Source: Diphasiastrum complanatum (Eukaryota > Streptophyta > Lycopodiopsida > Lycopodiales > Lycopodiaceae). From it: a stretch of 64,000 bases of DNA. The translations under genes were made by a program, and so were the position numbers. The stretch lies in contig CM055095.1 of assembly GCA_029204225.1 (NCBI GenBank), positions 74,907,798 through 74,971,797 of the forward strand, in the 5' to 3' direction. Numbering within the stretch: position 1 is the stretch's first letter; the number at the start of each line of letters is the position of its first letter. This document shows positions 22,845 through 34,954 of the stretch, piece after piece. Below the pieces are notes generated by a model that was not told the DNA's origin, searched no databases, and worked only from the letters and a program-made list of their open reading frames with translations.

Positions 22845-24892
22845 AGTTGCATGTGCAAATTATCTTTGTAATAGGCTTCCTAATCTTGTTATAGAAGGAA
22901 GAACACCATTTGAGATTCTGTACAAGAAAAAGCCTAAGGTGGATCATCTTAGGATCTTTGGTTGTTTATGCTTTATGGATGTTCGGATGATCCTAGTGCT
23001 ATTAAAAGTATTTTTGTTGGATATGCATCTTCTAAGAAAGCACATAAAGTTTATGTTCCCTCTACTGACAAGAATGTTGTAAGTAGAGATGTGATCTTTC
23101 ATGAAGATCAAAAATTGAACTTGGATGAAGCAAAGATCGAGGAGTCTCATGCAGAATCTACAATCATCAATCTTGATGTTGTTCAAGAAGTGGTGGGGCC
23201 GAGGCTTGAGGAGGAGCAATTTCAAGCACCTACGGCAAGAAGATCCACAAGAGAAAGATCCGAGCCAAGAAGGCTCACTTATGATGAGGGAGGAAGGCAA
23301 GTGGAAGGTGAAACTTCCTATCATGCATTCTTCATATCAAATGAAGACCCTAAAGATGTCCAAGAAGCACTTCAATCCAAGAAGTGGGTTGAAGCAATGA
23401 CCTTTGAAGCCTTGATGTCAAACAACACATGGGAGCTTGTGGAGCCACCTAACAACATACATGTCACTGGATGTAAGTGGGTATTCGAGATCAAGTACAA
23501 CAATGATGGATCCATCAAAGCAAGACTTTGTGTCAAAGGTTACTCTCAAATCAAAGGTCTTGACTATGAAGACACTTTTGCACCTGTTGCAAAAATGGTA
23601 ACTATAAGAATTCTCATTTCTCTTTCATATTATTGCAATTGGAGGATGTTTCAACTTGTTGTTTCTGATGCCTTTCTCAATGGTTACCTTGAGGAGGAGA
23701 TTTACATGGAGCAACCACCTGGATTTGTGAAAGTTGGTGTAGAATCAAAAGTTTGTCTTCTGTTCAAAAGTCTCTATGGACTAAAACAAGCACCAAGGTC
23801 TTGGTATGCAAGGCTCAACTCCTTTCTCATATCACTCAGACTTTATCCTAGTGAATATGACCCGTCATTGTACATTAAGTTTGTAAATAACTTTGCAGTT
23901 ATTCTTCTCATCTATGTAGATGATATCATTCTTAGTGGAAATAATGAGGAGCTAGTTGAAGAAACTAAGTATGCACTTGGTAGTGAATTTAAGATGCAAG
24001 ATCTAGGAGTTCTTCACTACATTTTAGGCCTGGAAATTGACTTCTAGAAGGATCATGCTTTCATAAGTCAAAGTAGATATGCACTTTTCATGCTTAAGAA
24101 GTTTCAAATGGAAAATTGTAAAGGCATAGATATACCAATGGAGCACATTGTAAAAGTTCCTATTAAAGATGATGAAAGGTCCTTCGAGGACATCACTCTT
24201 TATAGGAGTCTTATTGGCTCACTTATATGGATAAATGTGACATTTCCTGATCTAAGCTTTAGTGTGCATAAGTTAAGCCAACACATGCAGGATCCAAAGA
24301 TATATCATTGAAAGTTGGCTAAAAGAATCTTGAGATATGTATCTTCTACCTTAGACTTTGGATCGATCTACAAAGGAGAAGATATAACTTTGGTTGCTTT
24401 TTCAGGCTCAAATTTTGCAGGAGATGGGTTGGATAGGAAATCCACAAGTGCTTACACGGTTTTTCTAGGAGGGAATCTAGTTTCTTGGCTATCAAATAAG
24501 CAAGCAACTATATCCTTATCATCCTATGAAGCTGAGTACAGATCTCTTATAACCACAACGAAGGAAGTTTTATGGATCAAAAGGCTACTCTTGGAGCTAA
24601 AATGTTATGGAGATGAAGACCTTCCAATTATCAAGAATGATAACATCTCGGCTCAGACTCTTGCAAACAATCTTGTGTTCCATGCAAGAAGCAAACACAT
24701 CGAGGTAGCTTATGATTTTGTACGAGAAAAAGTTATTGGGAGAGAGATCTCATTGGAGCATGTCGGATTTTCAAATTGTGTTGGAGATCTTCTCACCAAG
24801 CCATTGCTCAATAATGTATTTGTCAAGATGAGGTCTAATCTTGGCTTAATCTCAAAGTCTATGTTGAATAGGTAGATATATTTAAGGAGGAG
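22845..24892 (+). mobile_element. Copia family F, 5'-truncated pol (integrase end, RT, RNase H)
   Basis: The element begins inside the integrase C-terminal part (ANYLCNRLPN, RTPFEILYKKKP). After a frameshift near 22,975 a single frame runs from 22,962 to 24,877, broken only by TAG at 24,045-24,047 and TGA at 24,309-24,311. RT motifs are well kept: GCKWVFEIKYN, DYEDTFAPVAKM, SLYGLKQAPRSWY and the catalytic YVDDIILSG. RNase H has DRKSTSAYTV and LSSYEAEYRSL and ends with GDLLTKPL. With only two point nonsense codons over about 640 codons it is among the younger copies here. A polypurine tract (AAGGAGGAG) precedes the LTR at 24,893. Gag, protease and most of integrase are missing. Confidence 0.92.
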
Positions 24893-25200
24893 TGTGAAGA
24901 ATGGTAAAAAATATCTTCCTATCTTGACTTTGGGGGCTATGCTCACCTTATTTATTTTGTATATTTTATTGTACGTAGAGGTATGTGAATTGAGCACATA
25001 ACCTTCTTAGAATAGGTCGAGTTTGAGTTAGGTCAATTTATTTATGATGTCATGCAAAAGTTTAGACAACATGCATAGTCATTCAGAGTGCATAAAACAT
25101 GCAAACCAAGTTACATGATCTACACATGTCTAGGTAATTTTGAGAGCTAACATGCAGTACATGCAATATCCATGCATGCAGTTTTACATGTGGATCTATG
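24893..25200 (+). repeat. Copia F 3' LTR, probably truncated
   Basis: It starts with TGTGAAGAATGG directly after the polypurine tract. The 3' boundary is not visible; Gypsy D sequence in the opposite orientation begins at about 25,204. No second copy of this LTR is in the window. Confidence 0.5.
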
Positions 25201-25203
25201 ATT

Positions 25204-26475
25204 TTAGGGTGAGCCTGTTGGTGGTACTGGTATTTTTGTGACTACAGGTTCTACAGATTTCTCCTTGGCTCGTGCAACTTCCTTTGCTTGTGCTCCCTGT
25301 ATCCAATTGCGTATCTTCTGATATTGTCGTCCTTCTTTCCTCACATTAGGATAAGGTCCTGTAGCTGAGGGTTGATCATTAGCCAATGATACTGCGGAGG
25401 GTGGTGATGGTGTCACTCCCTTCCATTTCTGGGCTTGCATAATTGCTAGCACCGGAAGATTGGGAATTGAAATTTTCTATGGCATCCTTCCTAGAATTGT
25501 TGTTGGTTGCACTATGATCAAGTTCAAGGGTGCACTTGTTCCAGGTCATAATGGGCAATTTTTGTAACAGTGCTCGTAACTACATTCTCGACGAAAAGGT
25601 GTAAATATGCCCTTATGAGGACATTCAGCAATTTTGTGCCCTTCGCCGCATCCATTGCAGCCGTAGATTCTACCACCTTGATGTCGAGGTTGGGCAGCGT
25701 AGGTTACAAAATACTCGTTGACAGTCAGATCGACATATGGCTCATCCGAACCATACCATTGCTATTGCTCAGGTTGGGGTGGTGTCTCATGCTTTGTTAT
25801 TGTCAAGTTTACATGGGCCACTTGATTGTTAGTCGGGGCCCTGGTGGTGCTGGTAAAGCCATGCGTTGTTGATTCATTGGCATTCCATATCGTGGTGCCC
25901 TCGGTAATAAGGATAAGAGGTTTGATACTGATTCCTCTGTTGTTGTATGATTCTGGGGTTGAATGGGCAGAACGATGTTTCGTGCGATGATGCGTTGCAC
26001 AGGTAGCAATACCATTGTGTCAGCTTGAGGTTTTGCTTCAAAACTGGATACTCGTTAGTAGTATGGTTCTTGATACAAACCGGACACCATACATTTTCTC
26101 TTTGAGGATACTGTAGCTAGTTTTGTTCTGGTGTATTAGAGGATGATGCTACAGCTCCTTGTAAGCCATTAATTGCTCCATATGCTATTTGTGTAGTCTA
26201 GACATTTGTTGAGATATTTGAAGAAGTGGAGGTTGATGCTACCGATGGAATCAGATTATGGGCTATTGAATAGGAATCATCTTCCGAGCCTTCATCCTCT
26301 TCCCTGATGGAATATTCCATGGCTTCTTGCAACGTGGCATACTGCTCCCAATGTTTGAGCTCTCTTCTGATGCTTTGTGGTAACCCCACACGGAACCACA
26401 TAATAACTGTATGATCGGGAGTCAGAGTTGTGTTGCATTCAGATTTTAGATGTTTGACCCGTTCGAATTTGTGGG
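25204..26475 (-). mobile_element. Gypsy family D gag region, degraded
   Basis: On the minus strand, ORF 26,198-26,509 carries a retrotransposon gag-like block (TVIMWFRVGLPQSIRRELKH, then a TLQEAMEYSIREE block). Further on (about 26,100-25,900) an interrupted reading contains a knuckle-like CPVCIKNHTTNEYP, and 25,204-25,452 has the YPNVRKEGRQYQKIRNWIQ block. That last block recurs at 33,386-33,778 (YPNVREEGRQYHKIRHWVQ), so both are one family. Stops are frequent. The gag reading is fused at its N-terminal side to Copia C sequence. Confidence 0.75.
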
Positions 26476-26479
26476 TGCC

Positions 26480-26720
26480 TTTCAGATATTGTAGAATTCT
26501 TTTTGCCATCAGCTAATGATTCATGCTAGGATTGGAGGATAATTGACTGAGTGAGTAGAAGAGAATGCTAAGTTGGGTCTTGTACAAACTGTGAGGTACA
26601 TCATACTATCGATCAACTTTTGATATGGTATCTGTGAAGAATTTGGGACCAATCAAGATCCAAATCCACAACCTGATCTTTGGTTATAAATAGATCACCT
26701 CTACCGATCTTGCCAATGTG
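26480..26720 (-). mobile_element. Copia family C remnant (RT end to RNase H start)
   Basis: Reading minus from about 26,640 gives PYQKLID, MMYLTVCTRPNLAFS and AKRILQYLKGTHKF in shifting frames. The same phrases occur at 35,385-35,560 in plus orientation, so this is Copia C. The AKRILQYLKGT part runs in frame into the Gypsy D gag ORF near 26,470. Extent toward higher coordinates is uncertain. Confidence 0.7.
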
Positions 26721-26955
26721 AAGAAATCAATATCTACTTAAAGAAAGAGATGCAAACTCACTAAGAACCTGATCAAACATCAAACATAAGATATGATGAA
26801 GTTGTTGTTTGTACAAAAATAGTAAGCTACTGTATTTCACATGTGTGGATCTGAAAATAGCATAAAATAAACATTCTACACACAAGATTGCAAGATATCA
26901 ACAATATAGTGCACCAATGGATAGATGGACCCAAAGAGAAACATGTATAAGCATG

Positions 26956-26958
<3 letters not shown>

Positions 26959-27046
<88 letters not shown>
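26959..27046. repeat. (GA)n microsatellite, about 88 bp
   Basis: A perfect GA run, flanked by unrelated AT-rich sequence, upstream of Copia B copy 1. Confidence 0.95.
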
Positions 27047-27049
<3 letters not shown>

Positions 27050-27241
27050 TTGTTATCTTCCCACGAGTTACATCCTTTTATAACAGGTCCAAACTAACTT
27101 CAAACATTGGTTTTTCCATAATGAGAAACCCTACTATTTTGTGACTAGATTCAATGTCTCCACTACTCAGATTGAATCTATCAAAAACTCATGTTCTATA
27201 GTTTTTCACACTTTTCAAAAGTATTTATTCAAATGCTTTTA

Positions 27242-30200
27242 GACTAATATAACGACATTGCTTTCAAGCTTGCCCTCTGCATATGAAAACTGGGTGATGA
27301 TCATATCGACACACTCAGATTTAACTCTTACTAGAGTTATTACTACGTTGCTGCAAGAAGACAATAGAAGAAGTCAAGACACTTTGTCTACTTCCTCCTC
27401 TCAAGCTCTATATGTCAACAAAGACTCTAAGCAACAGAAGTATAAAAGCTCCAAGAAGGCTGCAACGAATCAGAAACAAACTCAAAGTCAAGCACAATCA
27501 TCAGATCCACAATCGAAGAAGCAGATGTTTTGTAGGTATTGCAAGTGCAATAACCATGAGATCAAGGATTGCCGAATTCTCCAAGCGAAGAATGCATCCA
27601 AGCAACCTAATCAACAAGCAAACACAATCTCATCATCTACCCAGGTCGAAGTGGACGAAGGTGCATTCATGGTCAAAGATCAAAGCGCACTTTTGGATAA
27701 TTCATGGTTTCTAGATTCTAGAGCTACACAACATATGACCAATCAGCGTGAGATCTTCAATTCTTACATGCCTTATAGCACAAAGAAATTTGTTCCTCTT
27801 GGTGACAATAGTACCTGAAGGTGAAGGTACTGTAAGATTGCGGTTCCTGCACGATTCAAATTACTATCAAGGTCTTATATGTTCCTAAACTTTCTACAAA
27901 TCTGTTATCAGTGAGTATAATTACATATTTAGGTCATAAGGTAGAATTTGAATCTAATCAATGCAAGATTGTTGATAGGAGTAATAAGATCCTTGCACTC
28001 GGCAAGAGGCAGGTTTACTTATCTAGATTGGCACATTGCTATTATGAGTCTAGTCAAGCCTTGAAAACCTCTGTTCTAGTCAATAAAGCATTACTATGGC
28101 ATCATCGCTTAGGACACGTGAATCATGCATCTATTTTGAACATGTCTAGAAAATCCATGGTACTTGATCTCGACTATCGTTCTGGTAAGGTTGATTTCCT
28201 TGTCTGTCATAGTTGCATCTTTGGAAAACAGACTAGGATTCCTTTTAGATCATGCAAAGTACTTCATTACCTTTATTGATGAATTCTCCAGAAGAACGGT
28301 TGTTTATTTAATTAAACAAATTTTAGTTTCATCAGATTCAAACAATTCAAAGAGCGTGCTGAGAATCAAACTGGTGAACAAATCAAAGCACTAAGGTCAG
28401 ATAGCGGGGGAGAATATATCTCTAATGAATTCAAGGATTATTGCCTTAACAACAACATTGAGCAACGATACATTACTTCCTATTCGCCTTAGTCAAATGG
28501 TCTCGCTGAGAGAAAGAACAGGACCTTAGTTGAATTGGCAAAGTGCATGTTATCACATTTGACACTTTCGAAGTGCTTATGGGCTGAAGCTGTTTCAATA
28601 GCAACCAGTATAGATGTCCTACTAAAGGCCTCTCAAACAAAACACAATTCGAATTTTGGACTGGTACCAAACCTTCTTTATCAAACTTACGAGTCTTCGG
28701 ATGTACTGCTTTTGCGCAGATTCCTCATGATCTCAGGAAGAAGCTCAACTTCTAGAGTATCAAATGTGTTTTCATCATCTACACTACTTCAGATCAAGCC
28801 TACAAGTTATTCGATCCCATCGAGTCAAAGATATTCACTAGTCGGGATGTCATCTTCATCGAAGATCAGTTTCAAGACCTCAAAGGGCAGACCCCATGTA
28901 ACCGACCTATTAGATTCTCCTGACGCTTTGAACTTTCCAGCTCCCCAGTCGACTATTCCTATTGAAAGTCCAAGCTCCTCTACTCTTGATGAACAACAAA
29001 TCAACGATGGATCAGAAGATAATGATGTTGTAGATCAACAACTATAGTATGATGGAAATGATCAACTTTCTGTATTAGCCAGAAGATCATCAAGGACAAG
29101 GAGACCACCTAACCGGTATATCGACGAGTTTGCAGCTTATCTTGTTTAGGAACCGACATCTTTCCAAGAGGCACTCAGTCAGCCTGATTCAGATCTTTGA
29201 AAAAAAGCTATGGATAAAGAGTATTCATCTCTTATCAAGAACCAAACATGGACAATTGTTGAATTACCTACCAGCATAAACGTAGTTGATTGCAAATGGA
29301 TTTTCAAAGTCAAGTACAATGCAGATGGAAGCATCAACAGGAGAAAGGCGCAACTTGTAGCCAGAGGATTTTCTCAGGTATACAACATTGATTACACTGA
29401 GATCTTTAGTCCAGTCGTCAAGCATTCTTCTATTCGACTCTTGCTATCATCCACCGCTACAGCAGATTGGAAGTACATCAAATAGATGTACAGACAACAT
29501 ATCTCAATGGAGTTATCGAAGAAGACATTTACATTGTGCAACCCGAAGCTTATATTATCGAGGGTAAACACAATTATGTGTGTAAACCCCATAAGGCACT
29601 TTATGGGTTGAAGCAATTTGCTCGGGGACAAAGGATCAATACTTTCCTTATTGATCACGACTGCACACCGAGCTCTTCAGATTCAAACGTTTACTTCAAA
29701 GCAATGCAACAGTCTTTTATCATTACACTTTATATGTGGATGGTACATTGCTTTTCAGCAACAATACCGATCTGATAAAAGAGGCCAAGACAATGCTCCG
29801 AATTCGACATGACCGATCTGGGCGAAGCTCATTTCTGCCTTGGTATACAAAAACACAAAGTAGAAAGCTAAAACTGGTTTACATTACACAATAGGGTACA
29901 TCTACAACATGTTAGTCATATATAATGTGATGAATTGCAAGTTAGCTCTCTCACCAATGGAACCAGGTCTCAAATTGTCAAAGGACCAGTGTCCCCAAAC
30001 AATTTATGAGAAACAGCAGATGTGTGAGTACCTTATCGTTCTATTATAGGATCTCTTATGTATGCCATGATCTGTACCAGGCCAGACATAGCTTTTGCAG
30101 TCAGCTCTCTCGGTCAGTATATGACTAACCCTTGTATAACACATTGGAAGGCTCTTATCAGAGTCATGAGATATCTTCGAGCTACTATGGACTTTTGCAT

Positions 30201-30725
30201 TTGTTATGAAGCAGTCGGCAACGACAAACTCAATTTACTCACTGGCTACACAAATGCAAGTTGGGCAGAAGATGTAGACACTCGTAAATCTACATCCGGA
30301 TTGACATTCTTCCTCAACAATGGTCCAATTTTTTGGAACATTCGCAAGCAGTCTAGCTCTATCTTCCACTGAATCAGAGTATATCGCAGCCTCTCAAGTT
30401 ACAAAGGAAACAATTTGGTTGAGGAATTTACTCTCAGATGTTGCTCTAAATCAATATGCCTTGACAATATTATTTTGTGATAATCAAAGTGCTATCGCTT
30501 TATCAGCCAACCCTAGATTTCATTCCAAGAGTAAGCACATTGAACTAAAGTATCATTTCGTCAAAAGCAAAGTTCTCAACAAAGAGGTCAGATTGCAGAG
30601 TTGTAGAACACAAGATATGACAACAAATGTTTTTACTAAAGCGTTAAGTTTGGAGTCGCACAGAAGATTCTGTGTAGAACTAAGTTTGAAGGTCAAGGCA
30701 TTCAAGGATTCTAATTAGAGGGGAG
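27242..30725 (+). mobile_element. Copia family B copy 1, gag-pol, degraded
   Basis: Domains appear in Copia order. Gag has the LSSLPSAYENWV block and a zinc knuckle CRYCKCNNHEIKDC (about 27,530-27,570). Protease is next, with WFLDSRATQHMT at about 27,705 (DSGA expected, so Gly is lost). The pre-integrase HHRLGHVN...CHSC follows at about 28,100-28,220. Integrase is internally deleted near 28,280. RT covers 29,210-29,800 (CKWIFKVKYN, FSPVVKHSS, ALYGLKQ); its catalytic box reads YVDG (YVDD expected). RNase H covers 30,058-30,718 with SSTESEYIAA and NVFTKAL. Many frameshifts and stops are present. A polypurine tract (AGAGGGGAG) ends at 30,725, then the LTR begins. No 5' LTR was found, so the copy is 5'-truncated. 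Confidence 0.92.
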
Positions 30726-31817
30726 TGTTGGATTATTCTCCTTCTTACCAATCGACTCATCGATTTTAATCTTCATCCATTGTTAATCTAGTTTTGCGGA
30801 TTTTTCCGTGTTTTTACACAGTCTGCAGATTTACAAGTGTTTTTACATTGTCTGCAAAAATACACGGAGTTGACAACAATATTGTCTTTTTCGCCTGTCA
30901 GGAATCCCGTAAAATGCAGGGTCGTCTTTTTCGCTTTTTCTTTTGATAGAAATATCATGTAAATTCACAATGTCGCATTTTTCGCTTTTTTCAAAGAGCC
31001 TCAAATGTTAAGGAAATGACTATGGCAAAGTGTGGGGCAACCCTAAGGGCATCGTCGTCTTTTTCGTCTTTTTCGAAAAAAAAACCCGACGGTGTCACCT
31101 GTGGTTGTTTTAGTTCATTTATGCATAGCTACAATTTTGATTCATATTTGCAGACAGAACGTTTACGGCCAATTTTGCCGCTTATCAGCAATCAATGACA
31201 AGGATCAGATGGATGCCAGCAGATCACTAGCCAACTAGCAATCACAATTGATGACCTAATTTCTTAGTATAAATAGTTGTTTATATTCATACAGTTAAAA
31301 AAAAAAATCAGATTATCAGAATTATCAAAAGAAGTTTTTGAATAGTTAGCTCTCTCTCTCAAGCCTACGAGCTTGAACACTCCTGAGCATTCTAGCTTAC
31401 TTCTTAGAGTTGTTTAAGACATTCCTATTGCGCTACTGCTTATCGGCATTGCGCATTAATTTAGACTTTCATTTTAGCCGCTCAGAGATAGCATAGAGTA
31501 CGCGGCTTCGATCCACAACTTATTGTACTCATTTACTTCTGTTTCATTTTGAATCAATACTATCCTTTATTGCATTCAGCTTCATCTCAGAATGCAGGTT
31601 TGATAATTCGATGCTTAATTTTTTGGCTACGTAATCACTGTAGTACTGACGATTTCAGAGTTAGTTACTATAAGATCAAACGTGATTTCTATCACTATTT
31701 GTTTGAAATTGATAGGCGTAGTCATGCATTGTGAAAGAGGAAGATAGTTTATTCTTGCTCGAAAAGATTTCTTTCTAGACATTCGTTTCTTTTCGAGCTA
31801 GACCTATATTCACAACA
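30726..31817 (+). repeat. Copia B 3' LTR, about 1.09 kb
   Basis: It starts TGTTGGATTATTCTCC after the polypurine tract; the same start occurs at 61,828 in copy 2. U3 (30,870-31,090) contains repeated CTTTTTCGC and GTCTTTTTCG words. A TATA-like TATAAATAG lies at about 31,269. The proposed 3' end (CACAACA, 31,811-31,817) is inferred from where a gag-like reading of another element starts and is uncertain. Confidence 0.7.
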
Positions 31818-31834
31818 CCACTTTATGACATAAT

Positions 31835-32240
31835 CATATATGACCACTTATAATTCAACTCCTTCGGTAGAATCATCATCTAACGCATCCAATATATCAA
31901 CCGATATGCTGATGGAACAAATGACGAAGTTACACAAGCAGCAGATGGAACAACTGATGGCGTAGTTTGATAAAAAACTGAAAGCCTTGTAGGGAGCTAT
32001 AGCACCAATTCCAAATCCACCGGAACAGAGCCAGCTGTAGTACCCTCACCGAGAAAATGTATGGTGCTTAGTTTGCACTCAGAACCATACAGCCAATGAG
32101 TGTCCGATATTAAAGCAAAACCTCATATTGACACAAAGATTTTGTCATCTGTGCAATGCATCATCGCAGAGACGACATATTGCCCATTTAACCCCCCGAT
32201 CATACAGCAGAAGAGGAAAAATGCATTAGCATAAGCCTCT
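31835..32240 (+). mobile_element. Gypsy D gag fragment (plus), with CCHC knuckle
   Basis: Plus-strand reading from ATG at about 31,840 gives the NSTPSVESSSNASNISTD block, the coiled MEQMTKLHKQQMEQLM block and a knuckle CLVCTQNHTANEC at about 32,070-32,110, with interspersed stops. These words match the minus-strand gag at 25,900-26,260 (SNIST, CPVCIKNHTTNEYP), so this is the same Gypsy family in opposite orientation. Nothing recognisable lies between 32,240 and 32,865. Confidence 0.65.
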
Positions 32241-32864
32241 ACTCGAGTTAGAGAGAGAAAGAGAGAGCAAAATTCAAGCAAACAATAGTGTAGATCCAAA
32301 ATGACATGAAATAGCTTCAAAGCTTGGTTCTTCATAAAAAAATATGCGAGAGTTTACACATATTTATGGAGTTTGGAGTAGCTCAAGGTAGAACCATCTC
32401 TCTCCAACTTTCATCCACATTTGAAAGTGAAAACTAGAGAATTAGTGACATTTGTCACTTTACATGCATGCATTTCTACCTACTTTTACCAAATGTCAAA
32501 TTTTCAACTAGAATTGTACAAATCATCATGCATGTGTCCAATTCACTTTGTGCATGCCTGCTTCCACTGACAGCCATGCTATATTGATCATATTCATCCC
32601 GAAAGTGATTGTCGTGTCCAATGTATAGCACTTGGGTGAAGATGAGCTGGGTTCTGGATTTGAATCTAGTTGACAAGCATGCCTAGCCATACAGTCAACG
32701 GTTGCCAATGCGTCCATTTATCTCACAATATTTGTTTTAGAGTTATAATGACCTCCCTTGGCTTTCCTTGGGCGATCAATTGTGTGATCAGTGGTGGGCG
32801 ATCCGTCATAAGCTTTTGGTGTAATTGGTTTCACCGCCCATGTGGTTGGATCGACCTTTACAGC

Positions 32865-33800
32865 CTACTCTCTGTTTTCGAAAGTGAGTTTTCTGGTTTC
32901 CCAGTTGTGAATCATTTGTGTGGTCCTCAACCAAGGTCTTTCTAGTAACATGGGGTAGGCAGAAGGGGACTCTGGAATGTCCATCACCACAAAAGTAATT
33001 ACAAACTGCATTCTCACTATTTTCACCGGGATGTCTTCAACTACACCTTTTGGCTTTACACAAGTTTGATCCGCTAGCTTGATGGCAAATTTTGCTGGCT
33101 TCAATTCTTGCAAACTCCATTTCTGATACAAAGTAGTGGAAATCAAATTTACACTTGATCCTCCATCAACCACTGTTGCCTCGTCCTCTAATCTCTTGTT
33201 CTTGATTGGTAGGGTGATATTGTGTTCTTCGCTTTCCCATGCGGAGGATTTTCCTTTATAGCCCACACAGTATAAGGGCTCTTGTGTTACTGGTTCCGCT
33301 TCCACCTTGGCCCATTCAGCCAAGAGGCTCTTGGCTTGCGGCACAATCCATAGTAACTCTCCAAGGGACAAGTTAATACGGCTTGCTAGCAAACTTGTGA
33401 GTATCTCAGTATGCGGATCCTCGGGCTCCACCATGTGGAAAGGTAGTTCATGATGATGCAACTGTCGCTTTGATCAGTTTGCAATGGCGAGCCCATTTGC
33501 AGTACTGGTTCTTCTGCAAGTAGTTCTCTTGCTTGTGCTTTCTGTACCCAATGGCGTATCTTGTGATACTGTCTTCCTTCTTCTCTCACATTCGGATATG
33601 GTCCTACAGCTGAGGGTTGATCATCTGATACTAACGGGGGTGGTGTGGGTGACACTTTCTTTCGCTTTTGCTCTCGCTTGATTGCTAGCACTGGGGTATG
33701 AAGGTGTTGTTTTCTTGGTGGTGTCCTTCCTGGACCTGCTATAGGGTATACTGAGATTAAACTCAATGGTGCACTCATTCTAGATTTTAATGGACAATAT
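32865..33800 (-). mobile_element. Gypsy D gag-protease fragment
   Basis: Two overlapping minus ORFs. 33,386-33,778 has the Pro-rich linker and the YPNVREEGRQYHKIRHWVQ block. 32,865-33,461 carries a retropepsin-like domain: VVDGGSSVNLI (active site written DGG, not the usual D-S/T-G), then LADQTCVKPKGVVEDI, and the PMLLERPWLRT block typical of Gypsy proteases. RT does not follow. A frameshift lies between the two ORFs near 33,420. Confidence 0.8.
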
Positions 33801-34157
33801 TTGTATCATGCATGAGGGATATTTATGTAGGTGCTTGTGCCTTCATATGTTACATAAGCCGTTAGAGAGCAAGAGGGAGAGAGAGAGGATCTTTGATCTT
33901 ATGTATCCTCGCTTGGTTTTCTTGTCAGTACAATGATGAAAGTTCAGTTTGTGCCATGTTTCGCAGGCAGGGTGGATGCCAGTTTTTGCTGCTTACAGTT
34001 GTGCTGACATATGCTTTAATTACTTCTCTCTATAATGGTCATTCAATAAGAATTGTTGTGCGATTGAACTGTAACAAATTAAATGTCTTGTACGAAGAAT
34101 GTTTAAGTCTGTCAGATCAACACTGATGTCTTAGTAGCATAAGAGTCTTGACACTGA

Positions 34158-34952
34158 TTCCTGATAATTGAAAATCAATTTGTTGTGTGGACCTCGTTGC
34201 AAATCGCTGTCAATCTGTGTTGCTTGGAATGTGATGATAGCGAACATTCTAGAGTGATCTTTGTGGACTTTGAATTGGATATGAGTAGGAGAGTTACGTT
34301 TTTTTACTCATCCCCTATCAGAATCGGGCCTAGTTCAATTCCAGCATTGGTGCGTCTGCCGAGAGGACGCTTTATTGTGTCCTTTCGGATTTGGGTTAGT
34401 GTAGGAAATTCATATCTTGCCGATCCAACTACATTCCATTTTAATGACTTTTCTGATGGTAGGCCGTGTTGATGACTGATCAGTCAGATTCCACACCTAA
34501 GCTACCAAGATCCCTTGAAGAGTTTAGAGCAATATTAACACCCATCTTTAGACACAGATATCTTACAAGGAGCTGGGTTGGAAGCCTAGGTCTGTCAGAT
34601 TTGCAATTCCCTTCTGATGTTGTTAATGAGCTTGGTTCTGATTTAGAACCAATACTTCAAGTAACAAACCCTCTGTTTGGAGTTGTTTTTTCTCTTGAGA
34701 GTCAGCCTTTCAAGAGGACATCTTTCGATGATCATACTAATTTTGATACTGTTAAGCCAGATAGTCTAGATAGAGGGGATCTTGATGAGCAATTTGAAGT
34801 AGAGATCACAAAGGGTTCTGAAAAAGTTTTTGAGAAAATTCTTGACAAACCATCTGAAACTCCTGGTTCTAGGACTGACAGTCTCTCTATACACTCATCT
34901 GAACATCTCTCAGACGGACTTTCTGAAAACATTTCTGTAAGTTCCACAGGAG
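34158..34952 (+). CDS. Two overlapping unidentified ORFs joined by TGATG
   Basis: The first frame is open from 34,158 to TGA at 34,470-34,472. The second begins with ATG at 34,472, so stop and start share one base (TGATG), and stays open to 34,996; its last part (from about 34,955) overlaps Copia C RT sequence in another frame. The first protein has the HSRVIFVDFELDMSRRV and PALVRLPRGRFIVSFRIWV blocks. The second is acidic and Ser-rich toward its C-terminus (SLEEFRAILTPIFRHRYLTR near its start). I recognise neither. The tight overlap is typical of compact viral or TE genomes, so an endogenous viral remnant or a TE accessory ORF is possible; chance cannot be excluded. Confidence 0.4.
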
Positions 34953-34954
34953 TT

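Noticed and set aside
26917-27144. ORF with long Arg-Glu repeat
   Set aside because: It is a translation of the (GA)n microsatellite.
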